Shown here piece by piece: positions 23,516 through 36,093 of a DNA stretch of 64,000 nucleotides. The stretch lies in the NCBI GenBank assembly GCA_026008535.1, contig BRKX01000017.1:11052501-11116500 (forward strand). The letters run 5' to 3'. The position numbers and the translations under genes are program-made. Position 1 is the stretch's first letter, and every line of letters begins with the position of its first letter. Source of the DNA: Perilla frutescens (taxonomy: Eukaryota > Streptophyta > Magnoliopsida > Lamiales > Lamiaceae). The notes under the pieces are model-generated. The model was given only the letters and a program-made list of their open reading frames with translations, was not told where the DNA came from and did no database searches.

Positions 23516-24868
23516 TGGTATGTCGTTTTGCACCAAAAATAAATATTCTGACAGCAGTCAGTTTGCCCACACTGCACAGTACAGCGATGAGCGAGATCGT
23601 CTCCCAAAGGACCGGCGAGAAATATTCTATACTTCCAATCTGCAGAAACCAACTTTAAAAGGGGGGAAATTTATGGGTATAAACTGTAGTGCACGAAAAT
23701 AATTAAATAACAAGGAATTAAAATACACACACGAGCAACGGGTTTAAACAATTAATTAGAAATATTTCGGATATCAACTACTCCACTCTGGCAAAATTAT
23801 ACTGATCCTCGATTCAAGATTACAATTAATTATCACATGTAAATCAGTTGCGGATGCCGAAGACACTTACTGACACATCCCTATTTATCCGTATTTTCTC
23901 GAATGGTAGGAAGACACTTCACCACACATTTTCTCTAATCAACTAACAACCCAAAAGAGACACTCTTATAGATTTAATTAGCCGATTGCTTTATACTCGA
24001 GAGAAACCCGATTCTAATCTAGGGAACTCTGACACAGGATCATCGAACCAGATTATTATCCCCACGGTATTAGCTACTAATTTTACCACTAATTAATCCT
24101 AAACCACGATTACGTATGAACTAATTAATTGGCTAGTGTTTAATTCCTATACTCCGAATATTTGCGACTACTCGGTTTAATCAAAACAATCACGACTCGA
24201 CTTACGGAGGATAATAAATACACATGCATGAATTAATCGAGAAAAAAAACGTTTAGATCTCACAGATTTAATTAGCCAGAGCTTCGTGAGTTGATCCCGG
24301 AATGGAGAAAGTCTAGCTCGAATTCATAATTAAATTCGAACACCAAAATATCGTGTAGCAGAATACCATAGAAAAGTGAAGAAGATGAATAAAATCTGCA
24401 GCAGCGTCTCTCGCTGCTGTTGCTGCGTTTCTGAGATGGAATATCTATTCTAGTCAAAATAAATTCTAATATATCAAAAGCTATCCCTAAAATTAAGCAT
24501 CCAACAAGGAAATAAATCTTCTATATCTACACTAGAAAGTTTCCAAGGATAGGACTCCTTTTAGGCTATGAAGATCATAAATCCGCGTCTAGAACTTGGG
24601 CTGGATCAGATTTTCACACAAAGCAGGCCCAAGTCGCGCACAGCTTCAGTTCTGGAATTTTCTCGGCCCATGCCTCTGGCGGTTTGCCCATACCGACTGT
24701 ATTGCGAGCTGCTTGCTTGCATTCTTCAAAAGATGGAGCATTTCTTCACTTCATTCCTTCGACCTGCACATCTCCTAAAAACACATCAAATCTTTCCAAA
24801 ACATGCAGTGAACGAGTGGTTAAGGCATGAAATAGCATGAATGAGAACAAGTAGAATAAGCCCGATCA
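23516..24868 (-). repeat. 5' LTR of gag-only element 2
   Basis: Starts TGGTATGTCG and ends CCCGATCA on the plus strand, homologous along its length to 18753-20104. Confidence 0.9.
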
Positions 24869-25662
24869 GACTGCCTTGTGGAGTAGATACCGAGCTACAA
24901 ATAAATCTCCTGTCTAAGGAAAGTATCTACACACTTTTTGGGAAGATCACAAACCATCAATTCACCTTCCATATTGGTGACAAAGAAGATCGGCGGCAAG
25001 TGAGAAGTGAAGGCTATATGAAGACTGATTCATTGTGCAATCGGTGAACTTTTTTTTTTGGACGTTTTTTTTAGATTCTCTTAGAATTTTATTTGAGAGT
25101 CATTGTGGTTTGTGTCCCAAGTATTTACTAGTAGTTGTTCCTTAAAACAATTCAACGTGATAGACTAGTTTTGGGTGTTTTCGAGTGAAACACGTGAGGG
25201 GTTTTTTACACCTTTTTTGTACACAATCTCGGTAGAGATTGTAAGTTGAAGTCGTGGGTAGTTAGAGGGAGTCTAGTGTCACAGTTGTAAGGGGATCTTA
25301 CAGCTTTCGGCTAGCGAAAGAGTTTGTGGAGAAGAACGGGCGACATTAGGAGAGAGTCCTGTATATGTAAGATCCCAAATACACTTCATGAAGGAGTAAC
25401 AACTGAATCTTCAAGTTTAGGAGCAATCCCCCCAAAGTAGGTTGATTAACCGAACTGGGTTACCAATCTCGTTCGTACTTTACTTCTTTTTAAATTTATG
25501 TTCTTACATCTGTCTCAAACATATCGTAGAACAACTTTAGCAGTATTGATTAAACACTTGTGAGCATGGATTATCATTTTTCAATTGGCACCAGAACAGG
25601 TCACCTTTCTTAAGGTATGATCGTGGGTTTTTAATCTGTGTATTTTGTGTTATTTTGCCGAG

Positions 25663-27752
25663 ATGGACACAATGAAAGAAGGAGCCTTGACGGTGCGACC
25701 TCCGCTCCTAGATGGCAACAATTATGCCTATTGGAAAGCTAGAATGACAGCTTTCATACATTCGATTGATGAACGATCTTAGAAGATGGTAACTGAAGGT
25801 TGGAAGCCTCCCACCAAGAAGGATGAAAAAGGCAAAGTGGTGCTGAAGCCGGAAAAAGAATGGGAGGATGCCGATTACCATGTAATGGGGCTGAATGCTA
25901 AAGCCATGAACGCTATTTTCTCTATTGTTGACATGAATGTCTTCAAGCTTATATCCACCTACGATAAAGCCAAGGATGCGTGGGATATCTTGCAGACCAC
26001 ATTTGAAGAAACAAGCAGTGTTCGTGCCTCTCGAATGCAACTACTTACCACCAGATTTGAGAACCTTCGGATGGATGAAGGTGAAAAACTTGCTGATTTC
26101 AACGCCAAGATCTGTGACATTGCTAATGAAAGCTTTGCCCTTGGTGATGCGATCTTTGAAGAGAAACTTGTGCGAAAACTTTTGCTATCTCTGCCTAGAA
26201 GATTCGCATACAAAGTCACGGCCATTGAAGAGGCCAAAGACGTAAGCAAGATGAATTTACAGGAGCTGATGGGGTCTCTGCAAATATTTGAAATAGGGCT
26301 GACAGATGATGAGATAGTGCAGAAGAAAAGCATAGCTTTTCAGGCAGGTTCCAGTACTGATGTGCCAAACAATGTCCCTGACAAAAATGATCTTGTCGAG
26401 ACTATTGCTATGTTGTCTAAGAATTTCTCAAGATTTGCCAAACAGTATGAGAAGTCTTCTCAAAACAATTCTGGCAAAAATAAGGGTTTTAAACCTCGGA
26501 GATCAAAAGATGAAGACTTAAATGAAGACAAACATAAAGATGTCAAGTGTAGAGAGTGTGGTGGTTTTGGTCACTACCAAGCCGAGTGTGCCAATACTCT
26601 TAAAAGAAAGAACAAATCATACAGTTATACTCTCAGTGAAAGTGATGATCCCGATGATAGCGGAAGTGATGAAGAATGTGTGAGCAATCATATTGCTTTC
26701 ATGACACAGTCTGTCAAAGAAACTGTCTGAATCTGTTCCTGACAGTCAGGATGACAAGGTGTCTGAATGCAGTGATGGAGAAAAGTTCACTGAAGAATCT
26801 GCCATAGAAGCATATAAAAAACTTCATTCGAGTTGGATCATGGTGGTTCAAGCCAATGAAAGGCTGATAAAAGAAAATGTCGATCTCTTGAAAGAAAGAG
26901 ATAATCTTGCCACTTATCTCAAGAAAGCTCAAAGTGACCTGCTGCAGTTCAGAAACAACAGTCACTCTTAGACTGGTGAGCTTCAATATCTGAAGAAGCT
27001 TGTGAAGATGATGAACTCTGGATCATCTCAGCTGGATGAGATTCTTTCCAAGGAAAAGAGCCCTCAGGATCATTTGGGGCTCGGATTCAATGGTGGTTGT
27101 ACTCATGGCGGATTCTGTCAAGGACAGACCTCTGGAACAAAAGATTCGACAGTTCCAGAATCGAGAGCTGAGCCAAAGAACAAGCAGCAGTGAAGGAAGT
27201 CTCCTCAAAAGACACGTGTTGTGTGTCATTACTGTGAGAAACCTGGTCACATTCGACCACACTGCAAAAACTTGATCAATGACCTCCGAAGGATGAAAAG
27301 AAGGGATTTTGCAGAATCTGATCAGTTTCCCAGAAGAAATGTCCGAAACAGATCCAGGAACAATCACAAAAATTTTATGGTTCACACTGCCCTCAATATT
27401 CATGCAAAAAGTAGTTGGTACTTTGACATTGGATGCTCTCGGCATATGACTGGAGATGCTAGCATGTTGAGCAATATACTAAAAGATTGCTCATATCAAT
27501 ATGTTACCTTTGGAGATGGCGTTAAAGGTAGAATGCTTGGCCATAGATGCCTAAATGTGCATGGGATGCCCAACCTGGAGGATGTGCTGTTTGTGGAAGG
27601 ACTAAAAGGTAATCTAATTAGCATTAGTCAGTTATGTGACCAAGATCTCTTGGTGCATTTCACTCGAGACAAATGTCTTGTCAAGAATAAAGAAAGTGTT
27701 CTTCTGATGGACGGGGACAGATCAAGGGATAACTGTTATCTCCTTAATATGC
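25663..27752 (+). pseudogene. copia (SIRE-like) gag and protease-region pseudogene
   Basis: ATG at 25663 opens MDTMKEGALTVRPPLLDGNN, a copia gag (UBN2-like) start. TAG at 25780 interrupts it, and the frame then runs to 26730 (KAKDAWDILQTTFEETSS; knuckle CRECGGFGHYQAEC). After a shift come a coiled-coil stretch (ERLIKENVDLLKERDNLATY) with further stops, and a second knuckle (CHYCEKPGHIRPHC at about 27224). The protease motif reads WYFDIGCSRHMTG, with Ile where the catalytic DSG/DTG needs Ser/Thr. Coding then ends at a junction with minus-strand gypsy DNA at about 27752. Integrase and reverse transcriptase are missing, so this copy is dead. Confidence 0.8.
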
Positions 27753-28357
27753 AGCTTCATGCTTGGAAAGGTGAATTTAGGGGGCATCTCTACGAGGCTG
27801 ATCTCGTCGGTGAAGGGGGAATCTACAAAGCTTGTTGGTGCAGACTTCCTAATAGGAGTAAGAACTCCTGGGATTCGGGTTAAGATATCTTCCAATCGCT
27901 GGATCTTCTTCTCGACCTCGGATTTCGATCCTGGTTCATAATCTTCGAATCCAGGAGGGGGTCCTAGGGGGAAGTCTTCTTTTCCCTTACCCTTAATCAC
28001 GGGTTCTTTGCTTGTGCCTGCATTGAAATGGTTAGTTAACTCACGTGTCAAGTTCAGAAGTACTTGCTCTCAGAGTTCATTTAACGTGCGAGTTTGTGAG
28101 AGTGGGGACAATTAAGTTCTTGTGGATTCGTTCAGGAAAAAGTTTGGTTGTGAAATAGCTTCGACTCTAGCCTATAGGGCTGAGTTCTCGGTTCGGATTG
28201 CTGCAAGTTCCACCGTGGTAGTATCTAATTGACACTGGATCGAACGCAGAAGCTGTGAGACATCGTCATCGCCTTCAGGTGAAGGGGTTGTTGTTGCTCT
28301 GTCCTTTCGGGCTTCCTGAGGAATGATCGTTGCATCCTTTCAGTTGTTGTTCGTCAT
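27753..28357 (-). pseudogene. gypsy gag N-terminal fragment
   Basis: A minus-strand open stretch carries a proline-rich segment (PLGPPPGFEDYEP) and the pre-capsid motif MPPKFTFPSM, with no full-length frame. It is the remnant gag of the truncated gypsy element. Confidence 0.65.
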
Positions 28358-28397
28358 CTTGAAGTGATCGATCGGAGCCCCACGGTGGGCGCCAAAT

Positions 28398-29049
28398 TAT
28401 AGAGGTCAAAAATCTCTATAATTAATCGTTCTTCGAGTTCGGACTCTGGCGATCTATAAGACAAAGAAAACACGTGAAGCTAAAAGACCGTCGGGGGATC
28501 GATGATCGAACGGACTCCGACGCTCAAGTCAGAATCGAATAAATCAAGGAAAAAACAAGTAAATTACGGAATAATAAAGTTATTATAATAATCTGAAAGG
28601 GGGTCGAGCTTTGCTGCTATGGAGCCTTGTGTATGGCCTGCTTGCGGAGCTATGTGATGAGTGTATATAATCTGACTGAAGTTGTATGTGTCTCTCATTT
28701 CATGTGTGAACAGTGTATATATATATTGGTTAGATACCTAACTAAATCCTGTTAATTTAGGGATCCTCTCTTATCCCTTTTAGGATTTTTGACGGGTTCA
28801 AGACTTATCATCAATGGATACTTTGACCGAGTCTTCACCTTGAGTTTGCTCTATCGTGGACTCTTATTTTCAGACCTCTGGCCTTCGAGGCTTAATACTT
28901 CGACCTCGAGGCTTGGATCTCGAGGGGTGGACTTTAAGGTATGGGCCTCGAGGGGTTCGGTCGTAAGACGCTGATCTTATTTGGTTCTTTAGACCTTTAA
29001 ATAGGCGTGGGCCTAATTTCTGGGCCTATGCAGAAATATGACCTCTACA
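28398..29049 (-). repeat. 5' LTR of truncated gypsy element
   Basis: TG...TA ends with the inverted motif GAGGTCA/TGACCTC near both termini. Inside, CCTCGAGG-type motifs recur four to five times between 28870 and 28960. No partner LTR is in the window. Confidence 0.75.
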
Positions 29050-29788
29050 GATATTATTTTATCAGCATTGCGAATAAACTATGTTAGCATATGACAATTT
29101 ATCGTTAGCATAAGTTATAAATCATAAATGGATGAAGAAAACTCTAACTAATATATTCTAATTTGATGAAATAAATAATATATAGTATTCAATTAGTAAC
29201 TAAAATATAAAAATTAAATTATAAAAAATAATTATAAGTCATAATTGAAATGTAATAAATCATAATAATAATAATATAAGTATGCGTACTCGTTAACATT
29301 ATGATAATCATTCATTAGCACAATGAATGCAATATGTTAGCATATAACATATGCTTCGTTAGCATACGTTATCAACTTATCATAATGTTGACGAACCATT
29401 ATTTAAAAGCTAACGAAAGTATTTTTGCGCTGGACACGAGTAAAAATGTATATTTTATATTTTTCGTCTATATTTATTTGAACAAATGTATCCATGACTG
29501 ATATTGAATTAAAGAGCATGAAAAGATCTTTAATTTGATATATTATTTGCGTTAATCCGATTTGAAATGAGTGAGTTATGGTCGTTTAAAGTTTTTAGGA
29601 TTTTTTTTTTAAAAAGTGATGACATCAGCTTTTTTATGGGGATTGGATAACTATACCCCCACCTCCTTTTTTTGTCTTGACTTTGATATTTCATCTTAGC
29701 CATTAAATCATCTAGGTGGACGGTATAAGATGGGTTCTAGCTCCTACACTAGGAAAAGGTGTATTTTTGATCTAACCCCTCTATATAT
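29050..29788. other. A+T-rich DNA with repeated GTTAGCATA motifs
   Basis: GTTAGCATA or its variants recurs about six times between 29080 and 29370 in both orientations. No coding frame is seen. It is probably repeat-derived, but I cannot place its ends. Confidence 0.4.
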
Positions 29789-30075
29789 ATGGAGAGAGAG
29801 ATTTGACATGCTGTCTAAGTAGTGTGAGCACCCTTGTGGGCACCTATTTCCACGTAAGCAGATATTTATTTTAATTATTTTTTCTCGTGTACTTCTCTCT
29901 CTGGCTCTCTCTTCCTCTAAGTTTTTATCTTTTCTTTCTCGCCAACCCCTCTCTCTCTATGCGAGTTCAAATGGGACTGGTCTTGTGAGTGCCAATTAAG
30001 GATTTTTTTTTCTTGATCTTTACATTTCTTGATTTGCTGCTCTCCCTCTAAGCAAACTATCTGTTCATTATTCCT

Positions 30076-30699
30076 TGTTGAAAATGGAAAGCAATTGCTT
30101 TGTTATTCTCTTGTCCCATATCGGTTTTGAATTGTTTTTTGGAGGCCCTTTTAATATCCTTTCGATCACTTGGGTTCAAATAGCTTGTGGGCTTTTATGG
30201 AGAGGCAGTGATGGCGAAGCCCCCGCGTGCGCCGTCCGTCCGTTCTGGCGCGGTCTAGTTCGGTTGTCGTCGCGCGTGTGAGGGGATGTGGCTCGTGGGT
30301 TGGGCTCTTCTTTTGTTGCTTATTTTTATTTTTGCCCTATTTCTTCCCTATTTTTCCTTTTTTTCTGCTTCTGTTTTGAACAAGTCAGACAGACGTTCAT
30401 GCGCACGACTTGGTCGTGGCTTTGAGAGTGGGAGAAACGGCCTTTTTCATCTTCTATTTATTGTTGCTCTCTCTGGAATAAGATACAGAAAATTCTATTG
30501 CTTTCTTTCTTCTTTTCTCTGAGTGATAGTTCGAGTACCTCCAGTTCCGCCGCCGTGAGTGTTCGCGTTGGTCGGAGCATCGTGTGAACTTTGGGAATGA
30601 TCCGGCGTTGGGCTAAACACCTCGGGCCGCCGTCAATCATTTTTAAGGCTGTGGAATTCAGCACCACGGCACAGCAATATTCTTCTAGTTTCGACAACA
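30076..30699 (+). repeat. 5' LTR of copia element 30076-36088
   Basis: TG...CA ends, near-identical to 35468-36088. It contains the CCCATATCGG box (CCCACATCGG in the partner) seen in many plant LTRs. No standard primer site follows: the next 20 bases run straight into the gag ATG at 30720. Confidence 0.9.
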
Positions 30700-30719
30700 A
30701 TTTAGAAACGATTGAAGAC

Positions 30720-33700
30720 ATGACATCCTCCTCACGAGCCCTGCCCAATTTATCGAAATTGGAACCTCTTGATGGATCTAACTATCGGAGATGGTCACAG
30801 AAGCTTCTTATCATTTTTGAACAACTTGAAGTCGATTACGTTCTCTTCTCCAATCCCCCGAAGATGTTGCGTCCCTCGTTATCACCTTGGACAACGGTGA
30901 ACCTGCATCTCTGAAAGAGAAATCTGTTGTTGATGCGGACAAGGTTGATGGCGCTGCTCCCGCTGCCTCCAAAGACAAGGGCGTCGTGTCCATTTCCATG
31001 GATGTGTCTCTCGATTCATCTGCGCTATCCAGAAAATACGAAAAGGACAACAAGACTGTTCGGGGTCATATGCTCAATCATATGACGAACAGTTTGTTTG
31101 ATCTCCTCATCAATATCAAATATGCGAGAGGAATTTGGGACACTCTTGAGAAGAAATATGGTGGAGATGATACTGGAAAAAGGAAATATGTTGTGGGAAA
31201 ATGGCTGCAATTTCGAATGACGGACGACAAACCTGTTATGGAACAGCTCCACGAGTATGAAAATCTGACTGCCGCCATTCTGAATGAAGGGATGAAGATG
31301 TGCAAGATTCTGCAGGCAAATGTGCTGCTCGAGAAATTTCCTCCTTCCTGGACAGATTATCGAAATTAGCTGAAACACAAGAAACGTGATCTTGCCTTGC
31401 AAGAACTTATCAGTCACATGCGCACGGAGGAGGCAAATCGAATGAAGGATAAATCCATGGCTTTATCTTCTAACGCGGTTAATGCTAATCTTGGTGAATC
31501 TGATGCAGGAAAAGGCAAGGGTTGTTTTCTTCCAAAAAGGGACAAACATGACTGGAAAAACAAGACTTTCAGCTGACAAGAAAATAACTAAGAAACCTCC
31601 TTCAAAGATGACGTGTTGGGTGTACGGAAATCCAGGCCACAAAGCTTATCAATGCCCCAAACGCCAAGGCCAATCGCAAAGGCCTAATTTACCTCCTAAT
31701 CATGCTCATTTAACCGAGACTGATGACATTGTTACTACTGTTGTAGTTGAGGTGAACCTGGTAGAGAACAAAAAAGACTGGGTGCTGGATACCGGAGCCT
31801 CGAGACACTTTTGCAGCAATAAGGAACTCTTCAATGACTTTGAAGACACGGGAGAAGGCGAATGCGTCTACATGGGCAACTCCAGTGTCGCTGGAGTTCT
31901 CGGTAAAGGAAAAATTTTGCTTAAATTGACATCTGGGAAAACTTTGAGCTTGAGCAATGTTCTGTATATTCCTTCCATGCGTAGGAATCTAGTGTCTGGT
32001 GCTCTGTTGAATAAGACGGGTCTTAAAATTGTTCTAGAGGCTAATAGAGCTGTGTTGACTAAAAATGGAGAATTTGTAGGAAAATGGTATCTGAATGAGG
32101 GTCTGTTTGTACTCAATGTTGATTATGTTGTTGTTAATGAGAATGCTTCTACTTCTGTTTATTTGGTTGGGTCGTATGATGTATGGCATGCAAGACTTGG
32201 ACACGTTAATGCTGCTTCTATTAAAAGACTAAGAAAACTGGATTTAATCCCGGCTTTGAACATGCATAATTTGTCTAAATGTCAAATATGTGTAGAGGCT
32301 AAATATGCTAAGAAACCGTTTAAATCAGTCGAACATAGACAGTCTGAACTCCTAGAACTGATTCACACAGATTTAGCAGACTTTAGAAACACTGTGAGTA
32401 AAGGAGGAAAAATGTACTACATTTCATTTGTTGATGATTATTCTAGATATACTAGAATTTACCTCCTTAGAACCAAAGATGAAGCTGCCGACATGTTTAT
32501 GAAATATAAGTTGGAAGTAGAGAATCAACTTAACAAGAGAATAAAAAGGTTAAGTTCTGATAGAGACGGTGAATATAGCACATTATTCCTTAAGGATTTA
32601 TGTGAACAAAATGGCATAATTCATGAATTCACTGCTCCTTACTCCCCCAACAAAACGGAATAGCTAAAAGGAAAAATAAAACCCTAAAGGACATGATGAA
32701 TGCTATGATGATTAGTTCTGGGTTGCCTAATGATATGTGGGGGGATGCTGTACTTTCTGCATGCTATATTTTGAACTGAGTGCCTCATAAGAAGCTAGAT
32801 AAGACTCCTTATGAATTGTGGAAAGGATTTGCTCCTAACTTGAAATATCTGAAAGTGTGGGGGTGTCTAGCTAAAGTCCGTCTGCCTGATCCTAAGATGT
32901 TAAACATTGGATGCAGGACATATGATTGCGTATTTATTGGTTATGCAATTAATTCTGCTGCTTACATATTCATGTCTTTGAATGATTATTCTATCTCTGA
33001 ATCACGTGATGTGGAATTTTTTGAGCATGTTTTTCCTCTTAAATCTCGTGATGATATGAATGCCTCTATTTCTTCTGCTAATGATCATGACAATATGTCT
33101 AGCTCTTCTGTGAACGTGTCTAATGATCATGTTGAAATTAGAAGAAGTAAGAGACAAAGAATTGAAACCTCTTTTGGTCATGATTTTGTTACTGCTTTTC
33201 TGGTATAATCCTGATATGATTGATGATTATGTTGTGTCTGCATTTTTTATAAATGAAGATCCTTTATCGTATTCTGAAGCTATGACTAGTATAGATGCCA
33301 CATTTTGGAAAGAAGCTATTCATAGTGAGCTGGAATCCATAATTGATAATCATACATGGGAGTTGGTTGATTTGCCTGAAAAGTGTAAACCTATTAGAAC
33401 TAAGTGGATTTTTAGGAAGAAACTAAAACTAGATGGTTCAATTGATAGGTTTAAGGCTAGATTGGTGGTAGTGGGATATTCTCAAAAGAAAGATGTTGAC
33501 TTCTTTGACACATATTCTCCTGTTGCTAGAATTTCCACTATTCGTGCACTAGTTGTTCTAGCTGCCATTCATAACTTGGTAATTCATCAGATGGATGTTA
33601 AAACAGCTTTCTTAAATGGTGATCTTAATGAAGAAATTTATATTGAACAACCTGAAGACTGTGTGGTAGCTGGTCTAGAAGGCAAAGTATGTAAGTTGAG

Positions 33701-34787
33701 AAAATCTTTGTATGGACTTAAGCAAGCTCCAATTCAGTGGTATGACAAGTTTCACAATACTATTATTGCAAATGGTTTTAAGGTTAATAATTCTGATTCT
33801 TGCTTATATTCTAAGATATTCAATTCTGGTTGTGTGATTGTGTGCCTATATGTTGATGATATGCTTATTTTTGGGACCAGTCTTGATGTGATTTTGGAAA
33901 CCAAGTCATTTCTATCTTCTGCATTTGATATGAAAGATTTGGGTGAGGCTGATCTTATACTTGGTATCAAACTGGAAAAAATTGAGCATGGTTTTATGAT
34001 GAGTCAATCACATTATGTGGAAAAGGTGTTAACACGCTTTAGTTATGATTCTTTATCTGCTGTTAAAACACCTTATGATAGTGGCATGCACCTAAAGAAA
34101 AATGTGAATGAACCCGTGTCTCAAACTGAATATGCTAAGATCATAGGTAGTGTGATGTACCTTATGAACTGCACTAGACCTGATATTGCATATGCTGTGA
34201 GTCGTTTGAGTCGGTATACACATAATCCTAGTAATGAGCACTGGACTGCTCTTTATCGCTTATTAAAATATTTGAAAGGCACTTCTGATTGGTGTTTGCA
34301 TTTTGAAAAATTTTCTGCTGTTCTGGAAGGTTATTGTGATGCAAACTGGGTGTTTGGTAATGATGAAGTGAGTTCCACTAGTAGTTTTGTGTTTTCTCTG
34401 GGTGATGGTGCTGTTTCATGGAAATCGGCTAAACAAACATGTATTGCTAACTCCACTATGGAATCTGAATTTATTGCTCTTAAGTTAGCAGGTTGTGAAG
34501 CTGATTGGTTGAGGAGTTTGATGGCTGACATACCTCTTGTGAGGAATTAGGCTGCTCCTATTTCTTTGCATTGTGATTCGCAGGTTGCCATTGGAGTTGC
34601 CAAGAACAGCGTCTACAATGGAAAGAGGAGACACATCCAGGTGAGGCATGCTGGTGTGAAGTAGCTGCTGAAAAGTGGAGTGATTTCTTTGGATTTCATA
34701 AGGTCCGAAAGAAATCTAGCCGATCATCTCACACCAAAGGTCTCAATGGCAATCAAGTGTTGGATTCTTCCAAGGGAACGGGCGTAA
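30720..34787 (+). pseudogene. copia gag-pol polyprotein, decayed
   Basis: The gag starts MTSSSRALPNLSKLEPLDGS and shifts frame near 30870. TAG follows DYRN at 31369. The knuckle reads CWVYGNPGHKAYQC (Tyr for the second Cys). The protease is WVLDTGASRHFC (intact DTG). The integrase has HLGHVN...CQIC and a DDE-type core (IHTDLADF, FVDDYSRY). A 1-base loss lies in a C-run at about 32645, and TGA precedes VPHKK at 32778. The reverse transcriptase (33230-34000) has intact YVDDM. RNase H contains EGYCDANW and ISLHCDSQVAIGVAKN. TAG follows RN at 34548 and another lies near 34662. A copia polyprotein is normally one frame of about 1,300 residues, so this one cannot be translated whole. Confidence 0.88.
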
Positions 34788-35467
34788 GGCCTCGTCAGTG
34801 AGGTAACTTTTAGTGGATACCTTTCTAAGGTCAAACAAAGCTGTAAAGTTTATCTTATTTAACTTGTTGATTACTTGTGAGACATCGTTGGGTGTTTATG
34901 AAATGTTTCATTCCATAGCCCAGTTGTGGGTGGTCCTATTGAGACGGACTTGATGGATTTACATTTAATATTGTACCATAGCCCCTCTGTGGGTGGTCCT
35001 AAGTAGTGAACTTGATGGTATTGTACTGATGTACGTGATATTTGACTGTTTGAGGTTGAGCTGTTGGCTCTTAATGATTTAATACATTTGTGCTAATGAG
35101 ACGCACTGCTGTTGTATTTTTTGTGCTTGTGAGACGCACAATCTGGAATCACCTAAGTGAGTGTGGAGAACTGGTCATCTCCTATGCAAGACTTTATCTT
35201 GCTACTGCACTCATGAGAATTCGAGGTTGTGATGGCCATTGTTGATATCGCGGAGTTTACTCGTTTTAAGGATTTGTGCAATGATCTAAGGGATTTCACT
35301 TGAATCTTTTAAAGTTCAAGTGTCTAACACATTTTTTGGATTCACGCGTTGTCCTTTATTTCAAATAAGTTTCAATTCAAAATCGAAAGATTATTGTCAC
35401 TTATGCATTTTTCCTTCTTTTGCTCAGAGTTATTCTTTTATCCCGCTCCTTTCCATTTGTGGGGGAT

Positions 35468-36088
35468 TGTTGAAAATGGAAAGCAATTGCTTTGTTATTC
35501 TCTTGTCCCACATCGGTTTTGAATTGTTTTTTGGAGGCCCTTTTAATATCCTTTCCATCACTTGGGTTCAAATAGCTTGTGGGCTTTTATGGAAAGGCAG
35601 TGATGGTGAAGCCCCCGCGCGTGCCGTCCGTCCCGGCCCGGTCAGGTCTGGTCGTCGTCGTCGCGCGTGTGGGGATGTGGCTCGTGGGTTGGGCTCTTCT
35701 TTTGTTGCTTATTTTTATTTTTGCCCTATTTCTTCCCTATTTTTCCTTCTTTTCTGCTTCTGTTTTGAACAAGTCAGAGAGACGTTCATGCGCACGACTT
35801 GGTCGTGGGTTTGAGAATGGGAGAAACGGCCTCTTTCATCTTCTTTTTATTGTTGCTCTCTCTGGAAAAAGATACAGAAAATTACATTGCTTTCTTTCTT
35901 CTTTTCTCTGAGCAATAGTTCGAGTACCTCCAGTTCCGCCGCCGTGAGTGTTCGCGTTGGCCGGAGCGTCGTGTGAACCTTGGGAACGATCCAGCGTTGG
36001 GCTAAACACCTCAGGCCGCCGTCAATCGTTTTTAAGGCTGTGGAATTCAGCACCATGGCACGGCAATATTCTTCTAGTTTCGACAACA
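35468..36088 (+). repeat. 3' LTR of copia element 30076-36088
   Basis: Matches 30076-30699 with few differences. The in-LTR ATG present at 30597 in the 5' copy is ACG here. Confidence 0.9.
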
Positions 36089-36093
36089 TTCCT

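Larger units (their letters stand above)
18753..24868 (-). mobile_element. gag-only Athila-like LTR element 2 (TR-GAG type), TSD GACTG
   Basis: LTRs at 18753-20104 and 23516-24868 (1352 and 1353 bp) flank a 3.4-kb internal region. GACTG flanks both ends (18748-18752 and 24869-24873). The orientation and layout are as in element 1: 5' LTR on the right, tRNA-Asp primer site, gag, long non-coding region, polypurine tract, 3' LTR on the left. It sits in the same copia LTR as element 1, 95 bp away, so both hit one target. Its internal region is shorter than that of element 1, partly because the gag has lost the knuckle region. Confidence 0.9.
11737..27752 (+). mobile_element. copia retrotransposon (SIRE-like), 5' LTR split by two nested elements, 3' part lost
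   Basis: The 5' LTR begins TGTTAGTGCC at 11737 and ends ...TTTTTCA at 25583. It survives as three pieces: 11737-11885, 18658-18752 and 24874-25583. Removing the two nested elements, each with its own 5-bp duplication, rejoins the pieces into roughly 0.95 kb. A primer-site-like TTGGCACCAGAACAGG follows the LTR. The body encodes a copia-type gag and protease-region fragments, then stops abruptly at about 27752 against a gypsy fragment. No 3' LTR, integrase or reverse transcriptase of this element is in the window. Assignment to the SIRE/Maximus type rests on the long gag with a coiled coil and two knuckles; this is inference. Confidence 0.7.
27753..29049 (-). mobile_element. truncated Ty3/gypsy element: 5' LTR, primer site and gag N-terminus only
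   Basis: On the minus strand a 652-bp LTR (29049 down to 28398) begins TGTAGAGGTCATATTT and ends GACCTCTATA. It is followed by a primer site TGGCGCCCACCGTGGGGC (28377-28394), a leader with ATG at 28357, and a decayed gag N-terminus including FTDEISLVEMPPKF and FPSMK. At that point, near 27753, it meets copia sequence of the opposite strand. Everything downstream (pol, 3' LTR) is absent. The primer-site string is typical of plant Tat-lineage gypsy elements. A TAG interrupts the gag at NSAL, where CAG is expected. Confidence 0.75.
30076..36088 (+). mobile_element. near-complete copia retrotransposon, TSD TTCCT
   Basis: LTRs at 30076-30699 and 35468-36088 (624 and 621 bp) begin TGTTGAAAATGG and end TTTCGACAACA. 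TTCCT flanks both outer ends (30071-30075 and 36089-36093). The internal region encodes gag, protease, integrase, reverse transcriptase and RNase H in that order, the Ty1/copia order. A polypurine tract TTGTGGGGGAT abuts the 3' LTR. The element is complete in layout but carries several nonsense and frameshift changes. Confidence 0.92.

Noticed and set aside
32780..33208. A separate gene in the middle of the copia element
   Set aside because: It is the integrase C-terminal part of the copia polyprotein, cut off by a nonsense codon and a shift.
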